Made by a program: the position numbers and the translations under genes. Below, one piece after another: positions 8,624 through 16,581 of a stretch of DNA of 64,000 nt. Position 1 is the stretch's first letter. Every line of letters begins with the position of its first letter. Source of the stretch: Clostridium_S neuense. Its GTDB lineage: Bacteria > Bacillota > Clostridia > Clostridiales > Clostridiaceae. Location of the stretch: assembly GCF_045310695.1 (NCBI RefSeq), contig NZ_JBJIAA010000014.1, forward strand, positions 1 through 64,000, given 5' to 3'. The notes below the pieces were generated by a model, which saw nothing but the letters and a program-made list of their open reading frames with translations, did not search any database and was not told where the DNA came from.

Positions 8624-9958
8624 TTGGGAAATGATAATAGCAGCTTAAAAAAGAGAATATTGCTAATTACAACTCTACCATTACTAGTTTTAGTATCTAT
8701 TGAAGGAACTTTAATTTACCTAAAGTGCTATAGTGTATTAAAATCATCTTTATCTTCTTCAGAGCTTGCACAAAAGTCTTCTTCAATTGGTGTATTTATT
8801 TTTGTAGCTATTCTATTAACTTTACTTTTAAATGTAATTTTAACACAGTTATTCTTTAAAGGTCTATCGAATAAAATTGCAACTTTAAGGGAACAGTTGA
8901 AAAAAGTTGGGGATGGCGATTTATCTATTAGTGACATTAGTACAAGCTCTAGCGATGAATTGGGAGTTATACATCAAAACTTTAGCAAAATTATAAATAA
9001 GGTAGGATATCTAGTAAATAACGTAAAATCTTCTTCTACTACAGTTTTAGAAACTTCCTCTGCCTTAGAAAAATTAGCTTTAGAAGCAGATACCTCTGCA
9101 AACGATATTGCTTCAGCAATAGACTCCATAAGTAACTCTTCTGAAATACAGTCCAAAAATTCTGAAGAGTGCGCTAACAGAGCAAATTCTCTCTCTGATA
9201 AAATAAATAGAGTACTTACTGGTACTGAAGTTATGAATTCAGAAGCAGAAACCTTTAATGTTCTTATTGATAAGGGACTCCAAACAGTCAATCTCCTTAC
9301 AAAGAAATCTTCTGACGCTTTAGAATCTACTGCAAAAGTAAATGAAATTGTCCTGAAGGTTCATGACAATTCTCAAAACATTGGCAATATAACTAAAACA
9401 GTTTCCCAAATAGCGGAACAAACTAATCTTTTAGCGCTAAACGCAGCCATAGAAGCAGCCCGCGCTGGTGAAGCTGGAAGAGGTTTTTCTGTTGTTGCTG
9501 ACGAGGTTCGAAAATTAGCCGAACAAGTTACTGAATCAATAGTTGAAATTGAAACCCTTATAAATGAAATTCAACTTCATTCTAATGAAGCCGTTGAAGC
9601 TATGTCTGATGCTTCTGAAATCGTTAAATCTGAAAATGCAGCATCAACTGATACCAAGAAAATATTTAGCGATATTTCAGACGTAGTATTTGAAATGAGT
9701 GCGGTTGTTGATGAGATAAAAAATGCTAATCAAGAAATGGATATTGAAAAAAATAATCTTGTTGATTTGATTACTCAGATCTCATCTCAAAGTCAAGAAA
9801 CTTCAGCTTCAGTACAAGAAGTCGCAGCTAATGCAGATGAACAAATAAAATCTATGGGTAATGTAGCTAATTACTCAAAAACTTTAAAAGAGCTTTCAGA
9901 AAAACTCGAAAACGAAATTCTAGCATTTAAACCGCAAAATTTAAAAAATGAGCTATAA
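8624..9958 (+). CDS. Methyl-accepting chemotaxis protein without a large outer domain
   Basis: 444 residues starting at TTG with GGCGGTGAT upstream. Two membrane spans lie close together (about 13-31 and 48-72), so the outside loop is only about 15 residues and no ligand-binding domain is present. A HAMP linker follows (about 70-125), then the methylation helices. The conserved signalling tip EQTNLLALNAAIEAARAGEA, then GRGFSVVADEVRKLAEQ, is near residues 265-302. It would couple to CheW and CheA to control the flagellar motor. With almost no outer domain it may sense membrane state or an interacting protein. It is monocistronic and ends at a strong hairpin. Confidence 0.9.
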   Translation: MGNDNSSLKKRILLITTLPLLVLVSIEGTLIYLKCYSVLKSSLSSSELAQKSSSIGVFIFVAILLTLLLNVILTQLFFKGLSNKIATLREQLKKVGDGDLSISDISTSSSDELGVIHQNFSKIINKVGYLVNNVKSSSTTVLETSSALEKLALEADTSANDIASAIDSISNSSEIQSKNSEECANRANSLSDKINRVLTGTEVMNSEAETFNVLIDKGLQTVNLLTKKSSDALESTAKVNEIVLKVHDNSQNIGNITKTVSQIAEQTNLLALNAAIEAARAGEAGRGFSVVADEVRKLAEQVTESIVEIETLINEIQLHSNEAVEAMSDASEIVKSENAASTDTKKIFSDISDVVFEMSAVVDEIKNANQEMDIEKNNLVDLITQISSQSQETSASVQEVAANADEQIKSMGNVANYSKTLKELSEKLENEILAFKPQNLKNEL

Positions 9959-9962
9959 CATA

Positions 9963-9996
9963 AAACGAAGAAATCATATGATTTCTTCGTTTTTAT
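9963..9996. terminator. Bidirectional terminator
   Basis: AACGAAGAAATCAT and ATGATTTCTTCGTT form a perfect 14-bp inverted repeat with T-runs on both sides, between two convergent chemotaxis genes. Confidence 0.85.
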
Positions 9997-10022
9997 TTAT
10001 CTAATTAAACTAAAATAATCCT

Positions 10023-11057
10023 CTAAAGTTTCTTGTTAGCAAAGCTGCTCAATTCTTCAGATAAACTCATAACTTCTTCAACACTCGCATTAGTTTCTTG
10101 TATAGCGGCTGATTGCTGCTGCGTAGTGTTAAGTGTATCATCAGCGGCTTGTAATGTAGTATTTACAGAATTTTGTATGTTTTTAGTAAGAGTACTTATC
10201 TTATTTGCAGTCTCCTTAGAATTTTGTGAGAGCTTACGTATTTCTGTAGCAACAACACCAAAACCTTTTCCAGCTTCCCCTGCACGTGCTGCTTCTATAG
10301 CTGCATTTAGTCCAAGCATCTTAGTTTGATCTGCAATGCTCTTTATATATCCTAAAACATTGTTTATTTCATCTGAAATATCTTTTATATTTAAAATTTC
10401 CTTATTTAGATGTTCTTGATTATGAGTAACTTCTACTGACGATGCAGCTATTTCCTCCATAGCCGCAGATATCTGTGCAAAATTATCTGACAATACACCA
10501 GTCATATGCTTTATTTTCAGCTGCTCATACCCAATTTGGCATAAAGTATTAGCTACAGTAAATAATATGCTTGCTGATGCTCTAACTCTAGATTCAGCTT
10601 CTATATGAATATCATTAGCCGCTTTTTTATATGCATCCTCGTTTACACCAAGTTCATTGGCAGTTTTTATAACCTTATTCTCATCGGGCTTAGAAAAAGT
10701 AACTTGTCCTCCAAGAATTGTTGCAATATGCTTTCCCGCAATTGTTATAGGTGCCGCGAAATCAACTAGCCCAGCATGACATGTGTATATATATGGCTTT
10801 CCAGTTCTAGTTGCTTCCATACCACCTTTTAAATGCGATTCAGCACAACGCCTTCTACCCTCATCACTTGATTGAGTAAGAGCAGCACAAAAATTTGTGT
10901 ATCTAGTCGGTTTAGTTATTGGCTTTCCATCCATATCAACAGTTATGCTTGCTATTTCCATACTTTCACCAAAATCATCTTGAAATTTTTGCAAGAAATC
11001 TAAATCGATTAAATCTTGGAGTTTTACATTATCAATCTCAAATGAACCATCTGACAT
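10023..11057 (-). CDS. Cytosolic PocR-domain chemoreceptor
   Basis: 344 residues with no membrane span. The N-terminal 170 residues form a PocR-type sensory domain, with conserved cysteine motifs FCAALTQ, RRCAESH and YTCHAGLVDFAAPI. The C-terminal half is a short methyl-accepting signalling domain with the tip DQTKMLGLNAAIEAARAGEA, then GKGFGVVATEIRKLSQ. PocR domains bind small organic ligands such as propanediol or hydrocarbons in some families, and the three cysteines could bind a metal cofactor. The ligand here is unknown. The ATG follows AGGAGATGATGT. It converges on the preceding receptor gene. Confidence 0.88.
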   Translation of the reverse strand: MSDGSFEIDNVKLQDLIDLDFLQKFQDDFGESMEIASITVDMDGKPITKPTRYTNFCAALTQSSDEGRRRCAESHLKGGMEATRTGKPYIYTCHAGLVDFAAPITIAGKHIATILGGQVTFSKPDENKVIKTANELGVNEDAYKKAANDIHIEAESRVRASASILFTVANTLCQIGYEQLKIKHMTGVLSDNFAQISAAMEEIAASSVEVTHNQEHLNKEILNIKDISDEINNVLGYIKSIADQTKMLGLNAAIEAARAGEAGKGFGVVATEIRKLSQNSKETANKISTLTKNIQNSVNTTLQAADDTLNTTQQQSAAIQETNASVEEVMSLSEELSSFANKKL

Positions 11058-11493
11058 TACATCATCTCCTATGTATAATATAAAAATTCTAAATTATAAT
11101 TGCCCGTAAGCAAATAAATTTACACTATTTTTAATTCTTTTTATAATAATATAATATCATAGTTTAAAATAATTGTCTATTTATAGAATTACTTTTATAT
11201 TCAAGTAAATTATGACGTAATCTATAATTTAACCATTTATCCTTAAATATGATTTTTTATCACTTAAAAATACTATATATAATCTAAATGTCGAATTGTT
11301 TTTATTGACTTTATATACTTAAATTGTTAAAATTAACTTGTAAGTTAAGTCGAATTATGTTGATAAGGAGTTATATTCAATACAATAAGATTGAAGATTG
11401 CGCCTACAATATTTACATTATAAAATCACAATTCCTTATTAAAATAATAACCCTACTCCCCTTATACCACATGTTTCCCCATGTGGTATTTCT
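11058..11493. other. Gene-free stretch with one hairpin
   Basis: No convincing gene. The only clear structure is ATACCACAT (11464-11472) paired with ATGTGGTAT (11481-11489), just beyond the stop of the downstream sigma factor. The T-rich flank favours plus-strand termination, but it may end the sigma-factor transcript from the other side. Confidence 0.5.
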
Positions 11494-12054
11494 TCATTTT
11501 ACTTTTTTCATTTTTCTCATAGCCTTTAATTTCATGTTACTGCATTTTTTGTAGCTCAAATTATTAAATTTAGAATATTCCATAAGAGTAACACCCTTAT
11601 AAAATACTGAAACTATTAGTTTTCTTTCTTCATCACTCAATATCTTTAATCTTGCTTCTATGAGTTCCTTAACTATATAATCTTCTTCTAGTGAATTCTC
11701 ACTACTAAATATTCCGGAGTTTTCTCCACTAACTTCTAAATAATTATTTAAGCTACTTTCCATCCAGCACTTTGCAACCTTTCTTATTTCCATATTCAAT
11801 TCATTTTTTATTGTTATAATAGCATATGGAAAAAAGTGTTTGCCACTGTCTAACTTAAAACATTTTATAGATTTCAGTAAAGCAATATTAGCAACACTTA
11901 TAATATCTTCTAAAGCATAATTTTTAAGATAAATACTATGCGAACATTTAATTATAAACGGCTTTAGTTTTTCAATAATAAGCCATACAGCATCGCCATC
12001 ACCATTTTTAGCCTCTTTGCACAGCTTATCGAATTCAATTATATTTTCCTTCAA
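11494..12054 (-). CDS. Small sigma-70-family sigma factor, second of a pair
   Basis: 186 residues. Region 2 is visible at about 15-90 (GDGDAVWLIIEKLKPFI, then ALEDIISVANIALLKSIKCF, which matches the EDLxQxGxIGLxxAIxxF helix pattern). A region 4 helix-turn-helix follows at about 130-186 (LSDEERKLIVSVFYKGVTLM, then YSKFNNLSYKKCSNMKLKAM). Such small factors in clostridia often drive toxin, bacteriocin or stress regulons (TcdR, BotR and UviA are examples). Its own targets are not evident. It begins nine bases after another sigma-factor gene, so the two are co-transcribed. Confidence 0.75.
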   Translation of the reverse strand: MKENIIEFDKLCKEAKNGDGDAVWLIIEKLKPFIIKCSHSIYLKNYALEDIISVANIALLKSIKCFKLDSGKHFFPYAIITIKNELNMEIRKVAKCWMESSLNNYLEVSGENSGIFSSENSLEEDYIVKELIEARLKILSDEERKLIVSVFYKGVTLMEYSKFNNLSYKKCSNMKLKAMRKMKKVK

Positions 12055-12063
12055 GAGATAACC

Positions 12064-12660
12064 TTATCTCCTGCAGCTTGAGTATATATTTAAATCTTTA
12101 GATATATATTTTAATATCTTGCTTTCAGTTCTTCTTAGTCTCTTCACACATGTGTAATAATTTATTTTATTTCTTCTAGAATAATCAGCAATTGAAAGCT
12201 CTTTAAAATAACAAGCTTTTACTATATCCTTTTCATTATCGTTTAATTTATCTATAATCTTCATAATTATTTTCTTTATTTCTGACATTTCAATACTTTT
12301 TATATATTCTTCCTCAAAATCCTTCTCCTTATCTAACAAAAATATATTGTCTGTATATGAATCTATACTTAAGTTTTTATTGTAATTAATATTCTTTCTC
12401 ATAATTTCATTAAACATATTTCTAATTATAGCTTTAATATACCCATTTAAATTTTTAATTTTATCTGCACGGCATTTTTTTGCAAGCTTTAGTATTTTCA
12501 ATATAAAAATTTGCCTAAAATCCTCATAATCATATATACCTATAACAAAATTACTATATCTTTTGAAATATAAGTCACATTCAATAAAAACGTTATTTGC
12601 ATTTGCTTCATCCTCGCAAAAATCTTTCTTAATAAAATCTCTAAGTAAATTATTATCCAT
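12064..12660 (-). CDS. Small sigma-70-family sigma factor, first of a pair
   Basis: 198 residues. Region 2 is at about 30-105 (YDYEDFRQIFILKILKLAKK, then NLNGYIKAIIRNMFNEIMRK). Region 4 is at about 135-190 (KLNDNEKDIVKACYFKELSI, then ADYSRRNKINYYTCVKRLRR). The region 2 and region 4 layout is that of an ECF-like or TcdR-like factor with no extra domain. GGGGGTAAGA precedes the ATG. The gene heads a two-gene unit with a second, different sigma factor. No anti-sigma gene accompanies them. Confidence 0.75.
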   Translation of the reverse strand: MDNNLLRDFIKKDFCEDEANANNVFIECDLYFKRYSNFVIGIYDYEDFRQIFILKILKLAKKCRADKIKNLNGYIKAIIRNMFNEIMRKNINYNKNLSIDSYTDNIFLLDKEKDFEEEYIKSIEMSEIKKIIMKIIDKLNDNEKDIVKACYFKELSIADYSRRNKINYYTCVKRLRRTESKILKYISKDLNIYSSCRR

Positions 12661-12863
12661 AATCTTACCCCCTAAAAATAAATTACATAATTATAGACTG
12701 TAAAATTTAAATTTGTGGACATAATTAAGAAATTTTATATTTTTTCCACATCATTTTATAGCTATTCTGCAAATAAGTACATTCACCTTTAAAATATATA
12801 ATAATTTACATTCTTATTGTACAAATTAAATACAGCTATATATAAATTAAGAGGTGATTTAAT

Positions 12864-13736
12864 TTGACACAAGATTTAAAAAAAATAGTAACGAAGCAGA
12901 ATACACTCAACATTATGTATACAATTTTAGGGTGCTTTATAACTGCTATAGGTATAAACACGTTTTTAGTTAACGCTCATTTATTAAGTGGTGGTGTATC
13001 TGGAATAGCCCTTATACTCCAATATACCCTAAGGTTTCCTGCTGGTATTTCTCTTTTAGTTATTAATATACCTCTTCTTTTACTCAGCTATAAAATAATG
13101 GGTAAAAGATTTACAGCAATGACCATGATTGGTACAATAGCCTTTTCTATAGCCATTGATATTACAGCTCCGTTCCAAAGCTTATTAAAGCTTAAGGATA
13201 ACATACTTTTATGTGTATATGGAGGCGTTTTAAACGGCTTTGGCACTGGATTGGTCCTTAGTAACTACGGTTCTACCGGTGGTCTTGACATATTATCTGC
13301 AATCATCAAAAAAAAGCATGAAAACTTTCAATTTGCCACAACTTCCTTTGTCATAAATATGATAATAGTTTCTGTAGGTGCTATTTTCTTTGGGATATAC
13401 AGTGCTTTATACACTCTTTTTTCAATATACATAGGTTCTCTTGTAATAGACAAAGTTTTAAAAGGTTTTAGCAGACAAAAACTAGTCATGATAATAACCA
13501 ATGAAGAGAAAAAAATAAGCGATAGCATAATGTTTAATCTAAAAAGAGGTGTAACTTTTTTATATGGAGAAGGTGCGTATACTAGTAAAAAGAGGATGGT
13601 AATATACTGCGTTGTAAGTTTACGACAGTTACCACTTTTAAAAAATGTAGTAATGCAAACAGATAAAAATTCATTTATATCTGTAATTGATATATCAGAA
13701 GTGCAAGGAGAAGGCTTTAAAGGGAATCTATTCTAG
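12864..13736 (+). CDS. YitT family membrane protein
   Basis: 290 residues. It has about five membrane spans in the first 190 residues (TILGCFITAIGINTFLVNAH, then GISLLVINIPLLLLSYKI, and others) with the family GGVSGIALIL and NYGSTGGLDILS motifs. A soluble C-terminal domain of about 80 residues follows (KLVMIITNEEKKISDSIM, then GVTFLYGEGAYT). Function in the family is not firmly established. It starts at TTG behind GAGGTG. Its stop codon forms part of the left arm of the family B palindrome, so the repeat begins exactly at the gene end. Confidence 0.85.
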   Translation: MTQDLKKIVTKQNTLNIMYTILGCFITAIGINTFLVNAHLLSGGVSGIALILQYTLRFPAGISLLVINIPLLLLSYKIMGKRFTAMTMIGTIAFSIAIDITAPFQSLLKLKDNILLCVYGGVLNGFGTGLVLSNYGSTGGLDILSAIIKKKHENFQFATTSFVINMIIVSVGAIFFGIYSALYTLFSIYIGSLVIDKVLKGFSRQKLVMIITNEEKKISDSIMFNLKRGVTFLYGEGAYTSKKRMVIYCVVSLRQLPLLKNVVMQTDKNSFISVIDISEVQGEGFKGNLF

Positions 13737-13998
13737 CTAAGTAACAATGCTTCGTAGCGTTAAAAAAGTCCTATAAATCTAAGGTTCAAAAATCATAAAA
13801 TACTAATAAATTTCAATAACTCGCGAAAAAAATGCTCAGACAATTGAAATATCTAAGTATTTTACAATTTTTGAGCCAAGATTTATTAGGACTTTTTTAA
13901 ATCGTTCCTTCAGCATTGTTACTTAGCCCCCACGGTAGTTCAAGGAAAAAATTCCTCCGTACCTGCGGAATTTTAGGTACGAATCTTTGTAATCAATT
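13736..13998 (+). repeat. Family B repeat, full copy
   Basis: A long imperfect palindrome (13736-13927) followed by a tail (to about 13998). The outer arms are GCTAAGTAACAATGC (13736-13750) and GCATTGTTACTTAGC (13913-13927), perfectly complementary. Inside, AAAAAAGTCCTATAAATCTA pairs with AGATTTATTAGGACTTTTTT, and AAAATACT-A-TAAATTTCAAT pairs with ATTGAAATATCTAAGTATTTT. The tail holds CCACGGTAGTTCAAGGAAAA and the TCCTCCGTACCTGCGGAATT hairpin. It starts inside the stop codon of the YitT gene. See the copy at 34558. Confidence 0.9.
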
Positions 13999-14059
13999 AA
14001 ATTTCCAGCACACAATATTGCACTTAATTTCTATTGATTAACCATGTTTAAAGCAAGTT

Positions 14060-14115
14060 TTTTCCAATATAATAAAACACCTAGAACTAATACTCAATGC
14101 ATTAATTCTAGGCTT
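14060..14115 (-). terminator. Terminator of the LicR-type PTS operon
   Basis: CCTAGAACTAAT (14080-14091) pairs with ATTAATTCTAGG (14101-14112) with one mismatch. On the minus strand the stem is followed by TGTTTTATTATATT. Confidence 0.75.
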
Positions 14116-14191
14116 ATAAATTTATTAACGTTGATACCATATATTGTTTTTTCTATTTTCAAGGGGTAAAATAGTTTTAGGGAATAAAATT

Positions 14192-14545
14192 TTATTTATT
14201 GGACAGATCTCCTATTTTCTTTTCTAATTCAAATACCTTTTTATAAAGAGCTATTTCCCTTTTTATAAGATTTTTTTCGGCAAGAGCAGTCATCAGCTGA
14301 TCTTGAGCATGAATTACAAGGAAATTAGGTGTTTCATTGTCCATCTGGCCTTGAATAAGCATATTCTGGTAATTATGACCTTCATAGAATTCATCATCTG
14401 CTTCATCAAGGCATTTTTCTGCCAATTCAAAATCTCCTTCTTCAGCAGCATCTAGTGCATCATAAGCTTTCCCTCTGGCATTTCCTCCATGTAAAACTAA
14501 ATTAAATATTATATTTTCTAAAGTTGGCTTTTCTTTCTCTTCCAT
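14192..14545 (-). CDS. PTS lactose/cellobiose-type enzyme IIA
   Basis: 117 residues, helical, cytosolic. It accepts phosphate from HPr on the histidine in VIHAQDQLMTA near residue 80 and passes it to the IIB protein. Family markers are LHGGNARGKAYDALDAAEEG at the N-terminus and AEKCLDEADDEFYEGHNYQN in the middle. It is the last gene of an operon reading regulator, small membrane protein, IIB, IIC, IIA. A terminator follows. Confidence 0.93.
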   Translation of the reverse strand: MEEKEKPTLENIIFNLVLHGGNARGKAYDALDAAEEGDFELAEKCLDEADDEFYEGHNYQNMLIQGQMDNETPNFLVIHAQDQLMTALAEKNLIKREIALYKKVFELEKKIGDLSNK

Positions 14546-14573
14546 TTTTATGCCTCCTTAACTGTTTTTTATA

Positions 14574-15902
14574 TTATTCTGTTACTCCATTATCTGCTTG
14601 TACTTCTGCAGCTGCTTTCTTTTCATTAGTTACAAGTTGTTTTTCATACATTTTAAAGAATGGCCAATAAATTACTGCAGCTATAATTAAATTTACAAGT
14701 TGAAGTGCTGCGCCCTGCCAATAACCACCTGTAGCAATTACTCCACCAAAGAAAACTGGAACGGTAAATGGAGGCTGCATAACAATCTTAGGGACAATAT
14801 TAGCTGCAAAAGCTATATAGTTTACAGTTACTGCTGCTACTGGAGCAAGTACAAATGGTATAAAGAGTATTGGGTTTAGAACTAGCGGTGCACCAAATAT
14901 AAGAGGTTCATTTATATTAAAGATTGCAGGTATAAGTTCAACCTTTCCGATGCTTTTAAGCTGCTTTGATGAAGAGAACAAAAACATTATTACAAGTGGC
15001 CATGTAAGTCCTGATCCTCCTATATGTGTGAACATATGAAAGAATGGTTCTGTTATTATACCATGTAAAGCTTGATGATGATTAAGTGCCGATGTATTTG
15101 CTGCAAGCTGTGCTGTCCAGAAAGGATATGCCACAGAGGATACGACATTCATACCATGAATACCAAGTGACCATAAAAGCATCATTAAGATTATTTCAAG
15201 TACCGCTGCTGGATAAGTATTTGAAACAGCAACAAGGGGTTTGAATATATCAAGTACAAGTTGTGGCAGCGTTATGTGGAGATTAGCCCATATTACCCAC
15301 TCAAGTGCCCATGATGCAGTAATCATTACAAAGAAAGGAACAAGTGCTCTAAAGGTTCTTACAACATAAGGTGGAACTCCTGCTGGCATCTTAATTATAA
15401 GTCCCTTTTGCGTAAATAATTTCATTACAGTTGTAGTTACTATACCTAAAATTATTGCTATAAATAATCCCTGTGAACCTAAATAATTAAGTACATCACC
15501 AAATTTAACTTTATTAACATCTGTTGCTGGAAAACATACAATGAAGAAACAAACGAGCGATAGCATTCCACATAAGGCCTCATCCATATCCCACCTTGAA
15601 GCAAGGCTATAAGCGGTTCCAAATGCAACTGCCATTGCCATTATTCCAAAGCTTAAGTTAAACGCAATATTAATTTGATCTTGAATAGGTTTAATTGCAT
15701 TAGCCCAAGCATTTATTACCCCCCATCCAAGTGCCGTTGGTGGATTTGCAATAATAAGGAATATCGCACCACTTATAATAAGTGGTAATGTGAATACACA
15801 AAAAGCGTCACGGATAGATTGAAGATATATATTTTGTGCGGCTTTAGCCAAAATAGGCATTAGCTTCTCATCCATCCAATTCATGAACTTATTTCCTTCC
15901 AT
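14574..15902 (-). CDS. PTS lactose/cellobiose-type enzyme IIC permease
   Basis: 442 residues with about ten membrane spans. It is the sugar channel of the lactose-cellobiose PTS class. Supporting stretches are INEPLIFGAPLVLNPILFIP, characteristic of this class, and the loop HGIITEPFFHMFTHIGGSG. GGAGG eight bases before the ATG at 15902 fixes the start. No glycosidase is encoded in the operon, so the substrate (cellobiose, lichenan products, chitobiose or another disaccharide) cannot be decided here. Confidence 0.93.
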   Translation of the reverse strand: MEGNKFMNWMDEKLMPILAKAAQNIYLQSIRDAFCVFTLPLIISGAIFLIIANPPTALGWGVINAWANAIKPIQDQINIAFNLSFGIMAMAVAFGTAYSLASRWDMDEALCGMLSLVCFFIVCFPATDVNKVKFGDVLNYLGSQGLFIAIILGIVTTTVMKLFTQKGLIIKMPAGVPPYVVRTFRALVPFFVMITASWALEWVIWANLHITLPQLVLDIFKPLVAVSNTYPAAVLEIILMMLLWSLGIHGMNVVSSVAYPFWTAQLAANTSALNHHQALHGIITEPFFHMFTHIGGSGLTWPLVIMFLFSSSKQLKSIGKVELIPAIFNINEPLIFGAPLVLNPILFIPFVLAPVAAVTVNYIAFAANIVPKIVMQPPFTVPVFFGGVIATGGYWQGAALQLVNLIIAAVIYWPFFKMYEKQLVTNEKKAAAEVQADNGVTE

Positions 15903-15980
15903 AAAATTGACCTCCCTAGGTTTTATTTATATTTTTAAAGGGAGCTATTAGGCTCCTCTTTAAATCAATTTTATACGCTC

Positions 15981-16298
15981 TTATAGCTTTCCTGATTTTT
16001 TAGCTAGTTCAACTATTTGATCTAAAACCTTAGCTCCATCAAGCATTGCAAAAGCCTGCATGTTTACTATTTCAACCGGTATGTCATATTTGCTTGCAGC
16101 AGCCTCAACTTCCTTTTTAAGATGTCTTACTTGCGGTTCAAGTAGTGCTACAGAATAATTTTCTGCCTTCTTTTTAAATTCTCCAGTTCCACCTGCATCA
16201 ACAGTTATGTCTAAATTTCTTTTCTTGGCTTCATCAGTAACAGCCTTTGCAAGAGAACTTGACGTTGCACCCCAACTACATAAAATAATAGCTTTCAT
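15981..16298 (-). CDS. PTS lactose/cellobiose-type enzyme IIB
   Basis: 105 residues, cytosolic. The phosphorylated cysteine lies in the first loop (ILCSWGATSSSLA, Cys7). Here the usual C-x-x-G-M-S-T-S reads CSWGATSSS, a modest variation. The rest matches the family fold (EPQVRHLKKEVEAAASKYDI). Its start overlaps the stop of the upstream small membrane gene by four bases. The upstream gene carries the ribosome site AGAGGAGG in its last codons. Confidence 0.92.
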   Translation of the reverse strand: MKAIILCSWGATSSSLAKAVTDEAKKRNLDITVDAGGTGEFKKKAENYSVALLEPQVRHLKKEVEAAASKYDIPVEIVNMQAFAMLDGAKVLDQIVELAKKSGKL

Positions 16299-16579
16299 TT
16301 TAAATTTCCTCCTCTATTTTTAATAAATTTTCTTTTTTTATATTTATTTGAACTTTTGTCTAAGTTTTTTTGATAAAGAACTAGCATTTTTCTAAAATAA
16401 AACTGTATTGCAAACATTACAGCAAGAAACACATTTCCAAAAATAAATAGTTTTATTCCTGAAGCAACTTTATTGTTAACAATAAGTTTTATTGAAAGTA
16501 TGAACCATGGAAGGCTAAGTAAAAATAAAAATGCTTTTATAGGTTTATTAGATACATAAAGTAAATTATTATTCTTCAT
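16295..16579 (-). CDS. Small two-span membrane protein in a PTS operon
   Basis: 94 residues, unrecognised. Two membrane spans (AFLFLLSLPWFILSIKLIV and LFIFGNVFLAVMFAIQFYF) are followed by a strongly basic tail (KKRKFIKNRGG). It sits between the regulator (2-base gap) and the IIB gene (4-base overlap), so it is certainly translated with the PTS. A role in the transporter is possible but not shown. Confidence 0.75.
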   Translation of the reverse strand: MKNNNLLYVSNKPIKAFLFLLSLPWFILSIKLIVNNKVASGIKLFIFGNVFLAVMFAIQFYFRKMLVLYQKNLDKSSNKYKKRKFIKNRGGNLK

Positions 16580-16581
16580 TT

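Noticed and set aside
11464..11489. Terminator of the sigma-factor pair
   Set aside because: The stem is good but the T-rich flank is on the plus strand, so the assignment to the minus-strand genes is not safe; it is only noted.
11324..11554. Plus-strand open frame of 76 codons overlapping the sigma-factor gene end
   Set aside because: No ribosome site, very hydrophobic and low-complexity; it overlaps a well-supported gene on the other strand.
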